DNA of 64,000 bases from Sphingomonas sp. NFR15 (GCF_900103265.1 NZ_FMWX01000006.1:124001-188000), one strand, 5' to 3'. Positions 16,981-26,010 are shown, numbered from the stretch's first letter. Numbers and translations are program-made. The notes: generated from the sequence alone by a model not told the origin.

Positions 16981-18636
16981 ATGACCGAGATGCCCGGCGG
17001 CCACGCCTTCGCCACACCCGCCGCGCCGCGCGTCGTCAGCCCGCGCGATCCGATCGGCATCGTCACCGAGATCGCCGGATCGTGCGGGCGGGTCGTGTTC
17101 GATCCCGGCCGGCTCGCCGCGCTCGAGCGGCAGGACGATCCGATCGTCGCCGCCGCCGGTTCGGTCGGCAGCCAGATCAAGCTTCGCGTTGGCGGCGTCT
17201 GGCTGGTCGCCAGCGTGCGATCGCTCGAACTCGCCGACGATGGCGAGCGGATCGTCGCGCTGGTCGATTTCCTCGGCGAAGGCGATGCGAGCCCGCGAAC
17301 CGACGTGCTCGCCCGCTTCCGGCGCGGCGTCACGCGCTATCCGATGCCGGGCTGCCACGTTCATCCGGTCGCCACCACCGATCTGCGCCAGATCTACGCC
17401 ACCGAAGATCGCGCCCATATCGAAATCGGCACCGTCCACCCGACCCGCGATATCCGTGCCGCGCTGTACGTCGATGCGATGCTCGGCAAGCATTTCGCGC
17501 TGCTCGGCAGCACCGGCACCGGCAAGTCGACCAGCGCCGCGCTGATCCTGCACCGTATCTGCGATCTCGCGCCGCAGGGCCATATCCTGATGATCGACCC
17601 GCACGGCGAATATGCCGCCGCGTTCAAGACCAACGGCGCGATCTTCGACGTCTCGAACCTCCAGATGCCCTATTGGCTGATGAACTTCGCCGAGCATTGC
17701 GAGGTGTTTCTCACCACGACCGGATCGTCGCGCCAGACCGATGCCGACATTCTCGCCAAATGCCTGTTGCTCGCGCGCGGCAAGGGCCGGCTCGGGCAGG
17801 CCATCGCGAAGCTGACGGTCGATGCGCCGGTTCCCTATCTGCTTAGCGATCTCGTTGCCTTCATCCAGCTCGAAATGGGTAAGCTCGACCGCGCCGGCGA
17901 CACCGCGCCGTACATGCGGCTGAAGACCAAGATCGAGGAGATCAAGGCCGATCCGCGCTACGGCTTCATGTTCTCGGGCCTGCTCGTCGCCGATACGATG
18001 GCCGGGTTCATCGAACGGATTTTCCGCTTGCCCGGCGGCGGCAAGCCGATCTCGATCATCGACGTGTCGGGCGTGCCTTCCGAGATCACCTCCGTGGTGG
18101 TGGCGGTGCTGAGCCGGATGGTGTTCGATTTCGCGATCTGGTCGCGCCACGAACCGCGGCTCCCGATCCTGCTCGTTTGCGAGGAAGCGCATCGCTACAT
18201 CCCCAACGAGCGCAACGCCGATGCCTCGTCGGTCGGGCGCATCCTCGGCCGGATCGCCAAGGAGGGCCGCAAATATGGCGTCTCGCTCGGCCTCATCACG
18301 CAGCGCCCGTCCGATCTCGCCGAGGGCGTGCTGTCACAATGTGGCACGATCATCGCGATGCGGCTCAACAACGATCGCGATCAGGCGTTCGTCCGCGCGG
18401 CGATGCCCGAGGGCGCGCGCGGCTTCCTCGATGCGATCCCCGCTCTGCGCAACCGCGAATGCATCATCTGCGGCGAAGGCGTCGCGATCCCGATCCGCGT
18501 CGCGTTCGACGGGCTGGAAGAGGTGAAACGCCCGGCCTCCGAGGATCCGCTGTTCTCGGCGCTCTGGACCGAAGTCGGCGGCGAGGACGAGATCATCACG
18601 CGTACGATCACGCGCTGGCGCGCGCAGGGGCGGTAA
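16981..18636 (+). CDS. HerA-like ATP-binding protein (DUF87 / VirB4-type P-loop)
   Basis: A 551-aa HerA/FtsK-superfamily ATPase. An N-terminal beta-barrel-like region (~20-140, PIGIVTEIAGSCGRVVFD) precedes the P-loop GSTGTGKST (176-184). Further landmarks are HILMIDPHGEYA, a Walker B-like LLVCEEAHRYIP, the conserved IAKEGRKYGVSLGLITQRPS, and SQCGTIIAMRLNNDRDQ. HerA proteins are hexameric DNA-translocating ATPases that work with NurA nuclease in archaea; bacterial versions appear in repair and defence contexts. No NurA or other nuclease gene adjoins, so its job is open. Confidence 0.88.
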   Translation: MTEMPGGHAFATPAAPRVVSPRDPIGIVTEIAGSCGRVVFDPGRLAALERQDDPIVAAAGSVGSQIKLRVGGVWLVASVRSLELADDGERIVALVDFLGEGDASPRTDVLARFRRGVTRYPMPGCHVHPVATTDLRQIYATEDRAHIEIGTVHPTRDIRAALYVDAMLGKHFALLGSTGTGKSTSAALILHRICDLAPQGHILMIDPHGEYAAAFKTNGAIFDVSNLQMPYWLMNFAEHCEVFLTTTGSSRQTDADILAKCLLLARGKGRLGQAIAKLTVDAPVPYLLSDLVAFIQLEMGKLDRAGDTAPYMRLKTKIEEIKADPRYGFMFSGLLVADTMAGFIERIFRLPGGGKPISIIDVSGVPSEITSVVVAVLSRMVFDFAIWSRHEPRLPILLVCEEAHRYIPNERNADASSVGRILGRIAKEGRKYGVSLGLITQRPSDLAEGVLSQCGTIIAMRLNNDRDQAFVRAAMPEGARGFLDAIPALRNRECIICGEGVAIPIRVAFDGLEEVKRPASEDPLFSALWTEVGGEDEIITRTITRWRAQGR

Positions 18637-18660
18637 GCCCGGCGACGCCTGTCACCGGGC
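18637..18660. terminator. Bidirectional hairpin between convergent genes
   Basis: GCCCGGCGAC and GTCACCGGGC form a 10-bp stem with one mismatch and a GCCT loop. It lies between the HerA-like stop and the M23 peptidase stop (which it overlaps). There is no clear T-tract. Confidence 0.5.
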
Positions 18661-20130
18661 GCCCGGCTTCACCGCCAACAACGACCCCACCCGCGCCTTG
18701 AACCCGCGCAGCGCGTCGCCCGAAAGCTGCACGACGCTCGACAGCGAGATCGTGCGCGGATTGACCGACACGCCGTTGCGCCACACCTCCCAGTGTAGAT
18801 GCGGCCCGGTCGAAAGCCCGGTCGAGCCGACATAGCCGATCACCTGCCCACGCGCGACGCGCGTGCCGGTGCGCACCGCGATCCGGCTCATATGGCCATA
18901 GCCGGTCGCGATCCCGCCCGGCCCGGCGAGTTTGACGAAATTGCCGTAGCCGCCGGTGCGGCCGGCGAACTGGATCACGCCATCGGTCGCGGCGTGGATC
19001 GGCGATCCCCAGGGCGCGCCGATATCCATGCCCTTGTGCATCCTGAGAATGCCGAGGATCGGGTGCATGCGCAGCCCGAAGTTGGAGGTGACGTGGCCCG
19101 AAACCGGCATTCCCATCGCGCCGCGCCGTTCGGTCTGGCCCGACGATTCGAACCATTGCGCGCGCTCGCCGTCGCCCCATTTGACGAGCTGGAGCGGCTT
19201 GCCGCCGCCGCGCTTCAGCCCGGCGAACAGCAGCCCGCCGAGTTGCACCTCGCCGGTGGCGGCGCGCGCCTGCTCGACGATCAGGTCGAAACTGTCCGCC
19301 GCATGCACGTCGCGCCCGACCGAGAGCCGGCTGGCGATCGCGCGGATATAGGCTTCGACCACCTTGGCCGGGGCGCCGGCGGCGCGTGCGGAACGGTACA
19401 GGCTCGATCCGACCAGCCCCTGAATGCGCAACGGCGTATGATCGACCGCGATCACCTGCCGGCTAAGGGTGAGCGCCCCGCCAACGCGCTTCAGCGAGAG
19501 CTGCAGATCGAAGCGCGCGCGGAACGAGAGCTGGTCGAGCGGGCGCGCCACGCGCTTGCTGGCGCGCCGCCCGAGCGTCAGGTCGATCTGCGTACCGGGC
19601 TTGAGATCGTCGAGCGAGGTCGCCGCCGTGATGAGCCGCATCGCCGCGTCCGAATCGCCTTGCGACACGCCCGCGCGGCGCAGCACCGCGGCGAAGCTGT
19701 CGCCCGCGCCATAGCTTGCCGACAGGTCGACGCTCGGCCGCTCGGGCGTCTCGGTGAGCGGCGCGACGAAATCATTGGCGGCCATCCGATGCCCGGTGTT
19801 GGCGCCATAAGCGAGCGGCGCGATCGATTGCGCGCGCGCTTCGTCCCACTGCGCGCCGGCGAGCGGCGGCGCCACGGTGCCGGCGATCGGGTGGATGCGC
19901 GGCGCCAGCGCCACCGCGCCGGCGCACAAGAGCGTGCAGGTCAGCGCACCCCGCCACCAGTCCGCGGACCCGATCCGCGCGCCCAGGTCGGGCACCCAGT
20001 CGATCTTCTCCAGCGCGGCGCGAAAGCGTTCGAGCGGGGTGGGGGCGCGAAGCGGCGACAGCGTCCGGCCGAGCGACACGGTGGCCGTGCCGCCAGCCAG
20101 TTCGATCCCGGAATCGCTACGCAAGAACAC
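18652..20130 (-). CDS. M23-family peptidoglycan metallopeptidase (LytM domain)
   Basis: A 492-aa envelope protein. A short cytoplasmic N-terminus is followed by one membrane segment (~62-78), a middle OapA/LysM-like module (YGAGDSFAAVLRRAGVS, LKPGTQIDLTLG) and a C-terminal LytM domain with the zinc motifs MHKGMDIGAPWG (HxxxD, around residue 365) and HLHWEV. It should be a periplasmic endopeptidase that opens peptide cross-links, or an amidase activator; the zinc residues are intact, which favours catalysis. It is convergent with the HerA-like gene and divergent from the helicase. Confidence 0.92.
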   Translation of the reverse strand: MFLRSDSGIELAGGTATVSLGRTLSPLRAPTPLERFRAALEKIDWVPDLGARIGSADWWRGALTCTLLCAGAVALAPRIHPIAGTVAPPLAGAQWDEARAQSIAPLAYGANTGHRMAANDFVAPLTETPERPSVDLSASYGAGDSFAAVLRRAGVSQGDSDAAMRLITAATSLDDLKPGTQIDLTLGRRASKRVARPLDQLSFRARFDLQLSLKRVGGALTLSRQVIAVDHTPLRIQGLVGSSLYRSARAAGAPAKVVEAYIRAIASRLSVGRDVHAADSFDLIVEQARAATGEVQLGGLLFAGLKRGGGKPLQLVKWGDGERAQWFESSGQTERRGAMGMPVSGHVTSNFGLRMHPILGILRMHKGMDIGAPWGSPIHAATDGVIQFAGRTGGYGNFVKLAGPGGIATGYGHMSRIAVRTGTRVARGQVIGYVGSTGLSTGPHLHWEVWRNGVSVNPRTISLSSVVQLSGDALRGFKARVGSLLAVKPGAR

Positions 20131-20383
20131 GGCTGACCGCCCCCCTCATGACGCCGCCCAATACATCGACCCCCGGCGTGAGGTCAGGATGTGTGTGGCG
20201 CCAAAGGATGAAAGTCAATTTAACCCGCCACCCGCTTTCCCGCCGCTGCGGCGAGGCGTTCGCCGAGTCGGGCAAGAAGTTTCGACATGCGGATATCGCG
20301 CTCTTTGTACGGCGTTACGCGCCGCCTTTCGCAAGACGCCCGCGAACATCACGGCGCGAAAATCGCCGGTCAAGGACGATCTT

Positions 20384-22918
20384 GTGGTTGCGCATCCCCT
20401 CCCGGCAGCCGATGTTACCAGCGTCATGTCACGCGCCGACCACCGGGTCACCGCCGTTCTGGGGCCGACCAACACCGGCAAGACGCATCTCGCGGTCGAG
20501 CGGCTGTGTGCGCATTCGAGCGGGATGATCGGCTTCCCGTTGCGGCTGCTCGCCCGCGAAGTCTACGACCGTGTCGTCAAACTCAAGGGCGCCAACCAGG
20601 TCGCGCTCATCACTGGCGAGGAGAAGATCGTCCCCAAGGACGCGCGCTGGTTCCTGTGCACCGCCGAGAGCATGCCGCTCGACCGCGAAGTCGCGTTCGT
20701 CGCGCTCGACGAAGCGCAACTCGGCGCCGATCCCGAGCGCGGCCATGTCTTCACCGATCGCATTTTGCGCGCGCGGGGGCGCGAGGAGACGATGCTGCTC
20801 GGGTCCGAGGCGCTCCGCCCGATGGTCAAGGCGCTTGTGAAAGACGCCGAGATCATCACCCGGCCGCGCTTTTCCACGCTCAGCTATGCCGGCGCGCGGA
20901 AGATCAGCCGCTTGCCCAAGCGCTCGGCGATCGTCGCCTTCTCGGCCGAGGAGGTCTATGCCGTCGCCGAGATGCTGCGGCGCTTGCGTGGTGGCGCGGC
21001 GGTGGTGATGGGCGCGCTCTCCCCCCGCACGCGCAACGCGCAGGTGGCGATGTTCCAGGCGGGCGAGGTCGATTATCTCGTCGCCACCGACGCGATCGGC
21101 ATGGGGCTCAACATGGATGTCAGCCATGTCGCTTTCGCGTCGCTCCACAAGTTCGACGGGCATCGCCAGCGCCGCCTTACCGTCGCCGAGATGGCGCAGA
21201 TCGCGGGTCGCGCCGGGCGGCACCAGCGCGACGGCACGTTCGGCGCGCTGGTGGAGGATGGCCCGAGCGCGTTCGGCCCCGAGGAGGTGCTGGCGATCGA
21301 GGAACATCGCTTCGCCCCGCTCGACCATCTCTATTGGCGCGAGGGCGTGCCCGATCTGTCGAGCATCGGCGCGCTGATCGCGAGCCTCGAGCAGCGCCCC
21401 GAAGCGCGCGTGTTGCGCGCCGCGCCGGAGGCGACCGATCTCGCCGTGCTCAAGCGGCTCGCGGGCGAAGATTGGGTGCGCGACCGGGTGCGGGGCACGA
21501 AGATGGTCGCGCGGCTGTGGGCCGCCTGCGGGCTGCCCGATTTCCGCAAGCTCGGGGTCGATCCGCACGCGCGCTTCGTCGGGCGCGTGTTCGGCTATCT
21601 GAGCGACGGTCTCGGCCATGTCCCGCACGAATGGTTCGCCAACGAGATCGCCCGGCTCGACAATGTTGCGGGCGATGTCGAGACGCTTGCCGGGCGGATC
21701 GCGGCGGCGCGGAGTTGGGCCTATATCGCCAACCGCGCCGACTGGCTTGCCGACCCGGCACATTGGAGCGCGCGCGCCGGCGCAGTCGAGGAGCGGTTGT
21801 CCGACGCGCTCCACCTCAGCCTGACGCAACGTTTCGTCGACAAGCGCACCACGCTGCTGATGCGGCAGATCGGCGCCGATCCGCGCGCGCTGCCCGTCAC
21901 TGTGGGGCCGGAGGGCGAGGTCAGCGTAGAGGATCATCCGATCGGCACGCTGAACGGTTTCCGCTTCACCGTCGCGCCCGACGCGCGGCTTGCCGACAAG
22001 CGGCTGCTGCTTGCGGCCGCCGAACGCCGGCTCGGGACCGAGCGCGCGCGGCGCGCGCAGGCGCTCGCCGATGCGGCCGACGCCGATTTCACCCTCGCCG
22101 AGGACGCGCCGGCGATCCGCTGGGCCGGACATGAGGTCGCGCGGCTCGGGCCGGGGCCCTCGCTGGCGCGGCCGCGCGTGCTGCTCAATCGCGCGCTCGA
22201 TTGCCTCGACCGGCCCGCGCAGACGGCCGCGCGCGAGCGGCTCGAACGCTGGGTCACTGCGCAGATCGCGCGGCGGCTGCCCGTGCTCGGCACGCTCGAC
22301 GCGGTGTTGCGCGACGCGCACGCGTCGCCGCCGCTGCGCGCGGTGGCGGCGGGGCTGGTCGATGCCGGCGGGATCGCGACGCGGATGAGCGTCGGCCAGG
22401 CGGTTGACGCGCTCGATCCCGCCGCGCGCAAGCGGTTGCGCGCCGCCGGCGTGACGATCGGCGCGCTCGACCTGTTCGATCCGCGCCTGCTCAAGCCCGA
22501 GCCGGCGCGCTGGCGGCGGATGCTGCTTGCCGCGCGCGGGGTGGCGGTGTCGCCGCCACCAGCCGCCGGCCCGACGGTGCTGCCGCGTCAAGCGCCGGGC
22601 GCGCACCTCCAGCACGGCTATCGTCCACTCGGCAGCCAGGCGGTGCGCGTCGATCTCGCCGAACGGGTCGCGCGGGCGGTGCATGATGCGCGTGACGGCC
22701 ATCGCCCGTTCGCGCCCGATCCCGCGCTCGCCACCTCGATCGGGATGACGCCCGACACGCTCGCGCGGCTGATGGCGGCGTTGGGCTTCCGCGCCGCCCG
22801 CCCGGAGGATGGCCGGCCGCGCTGGGCATGGCGCGGCCTCACCCGCGCGGCGCCGACCGCGCCGCCGCGCGACAATGCGTTCGCGGCGCTTGCAGATTTG
22901 GGAGCACGGCTTGGCTGA
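20384..22918 (+). CDS. SUV3-like ATP-dependent RNA helicase
   Basis: An 844-aa superfamily 2 helicase of the mitochondrial SUV3 type. Seen are Walker A GPTNTGKTH (~27-35), GFPLRLLAREVYDR, LITGEEK, LDEAQLG (motif II, DEAQ), GALSPRTRNAQVAMFQ, TDAIGMGLNMD and motif VI QIAGRAGRHQ. A long helical C-terminal region follows. By homology it unwinds RNA in decay or surveillance; in mitochondria SUV3 works with PNPase. GTG 20384 is chosen because AAGGA sits 7 nt upstream, whereas ATG 20426 has no ribosome site. The downstream S4 gene overlaps its 3' end. Confidence 0.92.
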   Translation: MVAHPLPAADVTSVMSRADHRVTAVLGPTNTGKTHLAVERLCAHSSGMIGFPLRLLAREVYDRVVKLKGANQVALITGEEKIVPKDARWFLCTAESMPLDREVAFVALDEAQLGADPERGHVFTDRILRARGREETMLLGSEALRPMVKALVKDAEIITRPRFSTLSYAGARKISRLPKRSAIVAFSAEEVYAVAEMLRRLRGGAAVVMGALSPRTRNAQVAMFQAGEVDYLVATDAIGMGLNMDVSHVAFASLHKFDGHRQRRLTVAEMAQIAGRAGRHQRDGTFGALVEDGPSAFGPEEVLAIEEHRFAPLDHLYWREGVPDLSSIGALIASLEQRPEARVLRAAPEATDLAVLKRLAGEDWVRDRVRGTKMVARLWAACGLPDFRKLGVDPHARFVGRVFGYLSDGLGHVPHEWFANEIARLDNVAGDVETLAGRIAAARSWAYIANRADWLADPAHWSARAGAVEERLSDALHLSLTQRFVDKRTTLLMRQIGADPRALPVTVGPEGEVSVEDHPIGTLNGFRFTVAPDARLADKRLLLAAAERRLGTERARRAQALADAADADFTLAEDAPAIRWAGHEVARLGPGPSLARPRVLLNRALDCLDRPAQTAARERLERWVTAQIARRLPVLGTLDAVLRDAHASPPLRAVAAGLVDAGGIATRMSVGQAVDALDPAARKRLRAAGVTIGALDLFDPRLLKPEPARWRRMLLAARGVAVSPPPAAGPTVLPRQAPGAHLQHGYRPLGSQAVRVDLAERVARAVHDARDGHRPFAPDPALATSIGMTPDTLARLMAALGFRAARPEDGRPRWAWRGLTRAAPTAPPRDNAFAALADLGARLG

Positions 22919-23207
22919 AGGCACGATGCGGCTCGATGTGTTCCTCTGGCATAGCCGCATCGTCAAGACGCGCGCGATCGCCCAGGCGCTCGCCACCGCG
23001 GGCCGCCTCCGCCTAGATGGTCGTCCCATCGACCGTGCCGCCGCGCCGGTGCGGATCGGCGCGGTGATCGCATTCGCGACGCCGGCGGGGCGGGTCCGCG
23101 CGATCCGGGTCGAGGCGCTGCCCGCCCGGCGTGGGCCGCCAGCGGAGGGACGCGCGTGCTACAGCGATTTGCTTGAGAACGGCTCGCATCTTGTCCCCGG
23201 TGATTGA
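22911..23207 (+). CDS. S4-domain RNA-binding protein (HslR-like)
   Basis: A 98-aa protein built around one S4 RNA-binding domain: MRLDVFLWHSRIVKTRAIAQ, LATAGRLRLDGRPID and VRIGAVIAF. HslR (Hsp15) relatives bind stalled or free 50S subunits carrying nascent chains. TTG 22911 has GGGAG 6 nt upstream and overlaps the helicase stop by 8 nt; ATG 22926 also fits. Coupling to the SUV3-like helicase suggests a shared role in RNA or ribosome quality control. The C-terminal tail (GPPAEGRACYSDLLENG) is not diagnostic. Confidence 0.88.
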   Translation: MAEGTMRLDVFLWHSRIVKTRAIAQALATAGRLRLDGRPIDRAAAPVRIGAVIAFATPAGRVRAIRVEALPARRGPPAEGRACYSDLLENGSHLVPGD

Positions 23208-23261
23208 CGGGGCCTGTCCCCGCGCATAGCAGGGCGCGATTACCGTCCCGGAGTGAGTTTA

Positions 23262-23603
23262 ATGACCTACGTCGTCACCGATGCCTGCATTCGCTGCAAG
23301 TATATGGACTGCGTAGAGGTGTGTCCGGTCGACTGCTTCTATGAAGGCGAGAACATGCTCGTCATCAACCCCAGCGAGTGCATCGATTGCGGCGTGTGCG
23401 AGCCCGAATGCCCGGCCGAGGCGATCCTGCCCGATACCGAGAGCAATCTCGAACAATGGCTCGAACTCAACGCCACCTTCTCGGCGCAATGGCCCAACGT
23501 CACCCGCAAGCTCGATCAGACGCCGCCCGACGCCGATGCGATGAAGGACGAAACCGGCAAGTATGACAAATATTTTTCGGCGGCGCCGGGCGCCGGCGAC
23601 TGA
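23262..23603 (+). CDS. fdxA: FdxA-type 7Fe ferredoxin ([3Fe-4S][4Fe-4S])
   Basis: A 113-aa ferredoxin, full family length. Cysteines lie at 9, 12, 17, 21 and 25 ([18 protein letters not shown]) and at 40, 43, 46 and 50 ([11 protein letters not shown]), the pattern of Azotobacter FdI-type proteins. It carries electrons at low potential; the partner is not indicated. ATG 23262 has a GGAG site 8 nt upstream; GTG 23253 overlaps that site and is rejected. It lies between the S4 gene and carD. Confidence 0.95.
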   Translation: MTYVVTDACIRCKYMDCVEVCPVDCFYEGENMLVINPSECIDCGVCEPECPAEAILPDTESNLEQWLELNATFSAQWPNVTRKLDQTPPDADAMKDETGKYDKYFSAAPGAGD

Positions 23604-23830
23604 TCGCGTCCGCCACTTGCTAGGATCGGCCCGCCACGGCGGCCCCCGCGCGTTCATGACGGCGGGCTGGTAATTTTATTGCTGGTGTGTTATAGCATCG
23701 GCGACGGAGGCGCGGTCGCGCGTTTCTCCCGCTGGAGACGTTAACACACCCACACCCGCTTGCACCCTCGCAGCCTCTTGCGCGCGGTGCTGTCGCACGG
23801 GATCACCGGTCCTACAGAAAGGCTAACGGA

Positions 23831-24364
23831 ATGGCTGCCAAGGCGCTGTCCTTCGACGTCGGCGATTATGTCGTTTACCCCAAGCACGGCGTCGGCCGTG
23901 TCATCGAGCTGCAACGGCAGGAAATCGCCGGGATGCAACTCGAACTCTACGTGCTTCGCTTCGAAAAGGAGCGCATGACGCTCCGCGTCCCCACCAACAA
24001 GGCCGAGAGCGTCGGCATGCGCAAGCTGTCGAGTGACAAGACGCTGCGCGAGGCGCTCGAAACGTTGACCGGCAAGCCGCGCGTCAAGCGCACGATGTGG
24101 TCGCGCCGCGCGCAGGAATATGAAGCGAAGATCAATTCGGGCGACCTCGTCTCGATCGCCGAAGTGGTCCGTGATCTGTTCCGCGCCGACGACCAGCCCG
24201 AGCAGAGCTATTCGGAGCGCCAGATCTTCGAAGCGGCGACCAGCCGCCTCGCGCGCGAGCTCGCCGCGATGGAACAGGTCGATGAGCCGACCGCGCAGGA
24301 GAAGATCCTCGAGATCCTGCGCAAGGCCGCGGCGATCCACAACAAGGACAAGGTTCCCGCTTGA
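23831..24364 (+). CDS. carD: CarD-family RNA-polymerase-binding regulator
   Basis: A 177-aa CarD protein. The N-terminal RNAP-interaction domain (FDVGDYVVYPKHGVGRVIEL, LYVLRFEKERMTLRVPTNKA) leads to a helical C-terminal DNA-binding domain (MWSRRAQEYEAKINSGDL, ILEILRKAAAIHNKD). CarD stabilises open promoter complexes, especially at rRNA and housekeeping promoters. The 227-bp upstream region has no gene and should hold its promoter. A strong intrinsic terminator follows. Confidence 0.95.
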   Translation: MAAKALSFDVGDYVVYPKHGVGRVIELQRQEIAGMQLELYVLRFEKERMTLRVPTNKAESVGMRKLSSDKTLREALETLTGKPRVKRTMWSRRAQEYEAKINSGDLVSIAEVVRDLFRADDQPEQSYSERQIFEAATSRLARELAAMEQVDEPTAQEKILEILRKAAAIHNKDKVPA

Positions 24365-24389
24365 TCCGCGGCGCCTTTTCCTGACGTTC

Positions 24390-24423
24390 AAAGGGGGCGG
24401 CCGGTGACGGCCGCCCCTTTTTC
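24390..24423 (+). terminator. Rho-independent terminator after carD
   Basis: A GC-rich stem (GGGGCGGCC / GGCCGCCCC) with a short loop is followed directly by a T-run. It ends the carD transcript and isolates the DUF2807 genes. Confidence 0.9.
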
Positions 24424-24439
24424 GTTGTGGCTCACGCGA

Positions 24440-24465
24440 TTGTGTATTATAAAAACAATACACAA
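24440..24465. promoter_or_regulatory. Perfect 9-bp inverted repeat, candidate operator
   Basis: TTGTGTATT (24440-24448) and AATACACAA (24457-24465) flank an 8-bp AT-rich spacer. The right arm touches the AAGGAGG ribosome site of the DUF2807 gene. This is an AT-rich island in GC-rich DNA and looks like a dimeric repressor site over the promoter. Confidence 0.65.
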
Positions 24466-24475
24466 GGAGGATGGC

Positions 24476-25195
24476 ATGCGGTTCGCGTCTCTCATCGCGC
24501 TGATGGCGTTGGTCGCCTGTTCACCGGCCGAGGACCGCGACGCCGCCGCCGCGACCGGCGGCGGCACGTCACGCATTTATGAGGTGGCCGGTTTCAACGG
24601 CGTTGCGCTGCGCGGCTCGGATGACGTCGATATCCGCGTCGGCAGCGGCTTCTCGGTCCGCGCCGAGGGGCCGGCCGCCGAACTCGACGCGCTTCGAATC
24701 GTCCGCGACGGCGACGTGCTCAGCATCGGCCGCAAGCAGGCGTTTGGCTTTCAATGGGGCGACAAGGCCCATGTGAAGATCTTCGTGACGATGCCGCGCA
24801 TCACCAGCGCCGATCTCACCGGCACCGGTGATCTCGCGATCGACCGGGTCGAGGGCGAGCGCTTCCGCCTTCATAGCCAGGGTTCGGGCGACGTCGCGAT
24901 CGGCACCCTCGGCGTCGAATCCGCCGATCTGACGCTGTCGGGCACCGGCGGGCTGTCGGCCAAGGGCAGCGCGCACCAGCTCAAGATCGACCTGACCGGC
25001 TCGGGCGACGTCGATGCCGCCGGGCTGAAGGCGACGAACGCGACGGTGTCGGTGCTGGGAACCGGCTCCGTGCGCGCGACGGTCGAAGGGCCGGCGCGGG
25101 TGTCGGTCACCGGAACCGGCGACGTCGATCTCGGCCCGGCGGCGCGGTGCTCGACCACCAACACCGGCACCGGCGAGGTCCGCTGCGGCGGCTGA
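24476..25195 (+). CDS. DUF2807 (GIN-domain) lipoprotein
   Basis: A 239-aa exported lipoprotein with lipobox LVAC (Cys15). After the signal comes a repetitive right-handed beta-helix with recurring S/T-G-T/S-G-D/S blocks (DLTGTGDLAID, LHSQGSGDVAIG, LTLSGTGGLSAKG, DLTGSGDVDAAG, SVLGTGSVRATV), the hallmark of the head GIN domain. Function is unknown; related proteins are envelope-stress associated in some bacteria. ATG 24476 follows AAGGAGG by 5 nt. It has a paralogue directly downstream. Confidence 0.87.
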   Translation: MRFASLIALMALVACSPAEDRDAAAATGGGTSRIYEVAGFNGVALRGSDDVDIRVGSGFSVRAEGPAAELDALRIVRDGDVLSIGRKQAFGFQWGDKAHVKIFVTMPRITSADLTGTGDLAIDRVEGERFRLHSQGSGDVAIGTLGVESADLTLSGTGGLSAKGSAHQLKIDLTGSGDVDAAGLKATNATVSVLGTGSVRATVEGPARVSVTGTGDVDLGPAARCSTTNTGTGEVRCGG

Positions 25196-25255
25196 TCGAA
25201 CGGCAACGTCCCGTTCGCGCTTGTGTGGGGGCACAAAGCGGACGATGCCCTTCGC

Positions 25256-25972
25256 GTGAAACGTCTTCTCGCCGCCCTGCCGCTGTTCTGCCTCCCCGCG
25301 CCCGCCGCCGCCGAACAGCGCGGATTCGCGATCGGCAGCTTCGACCGGGTCCGCATCGACGGGCCGTTCCGCGTGATCGTGACGCTCGGCGGCGCGCCCG
25401 GCGGCAGCGCCGAGGGCGATCCCCGCGCGCTCGGCGATCTCGACGTGCGCGTCGATGGCACCACGCTGATCGTGCGCGCGGGCGTGAACGGCTGGGGCGA
25501 GCAGGGCGGCGCCCGACACACCGCGCCGGTCGTGCGTATCTCGACCCAGGCGATTCGCAGCATCGTGGCGGTCGGCGCGGCGCAGGTCTCGGTCGGCGGC
25601 CCGTTTCGCGGCCAGCGGCTGGACCTGTCGCTGACCGGCAGCGGGACGCTCGCCGCGCCGACGATCGACGCCGATCAGCTTTTCGCGACCGTGCTCGGCG
25701 CGGGCACGATGACCCTTGGCGGGCGCGCCGCCAAGGCGCGGCTGACGACGAGCGGCAGCGCCAGCATCGCCGCCGCGCCGCTGGTCGCGGACGATCTCAC
25801 CGTCCGGCTCGACGGCAATGGCGCGATCGACGCGCAGGCGCGCTACACCGCTGCCGTCACCACCACCGGCCTCGGCGGCGTGACGGTGTACGGCAAGCCC
25901 GCCTGCACGGTGAACGCGGTCGCGGGCGGCCCGGTGAGCTGCGGCCAGGTCGACTATCCGCCCCCGGACTGA
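25256..25972 (+). CDS. DUF2807-family exported protein, second copy
   Basis: A 238-aa protein with a cleavable signal peptide (LAALPLFCLPAPAAA) followed by the same type of beta-helix as its neighbour: FDRVRIDGPFRVIVTLG, VVRISTQAIRSIVAVGAAQV, LDLSLTGSGTLAAPT and LDGNGAIDAQA. It lacks a lipobox, so it is periplasmic or secreted. Start GTG 25256 is set by the signal peptide; no ribosome site is visible, which suggests translation coupled to the first gene 60 nt upstream. It is probably a tandem-duplication paralogue. Confidence 0.75.
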   Translation: MKRLLAALPLFCLPAPAAAEQRGFAIGSFDRVRIDGPFRVIVTLGGAPGGSAEGDPRALGDLDVRVDGTTLIVRAGVNGWGEQGGARHTAPVVRISTQAIRSIVAVGAAQVSVGGPFRGQRLDLSLTGSGTLAAPTIDADQLFATVLGAGTMTLGGRAAKARLTTSGSASIAAAPLVADDLTVRLDGNGAIDAQARYTAAVTTTGLGGVTVYGKPACTVNAVAGGPVSCGQVDYPPPD

Positions 25973-26010
25973 CCTTCCCTTCCGCTTGGCACAAACGGGT
26001 GATTTGCATG

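Noticed and set aside
20148..20528. Short plus-strand frame before the SUV3-like helicase
   Set aside because: It overlaps the helicase N-terminus in another frame, and its product shows no domain and biased composition.
23604..23830. A specific sigma-70 promoter for carD
   Set aside because: A TATAGC hexamer is present near 23691, but no acceptable -35 hexamer lies at the right spacing, so no promoter is listed.
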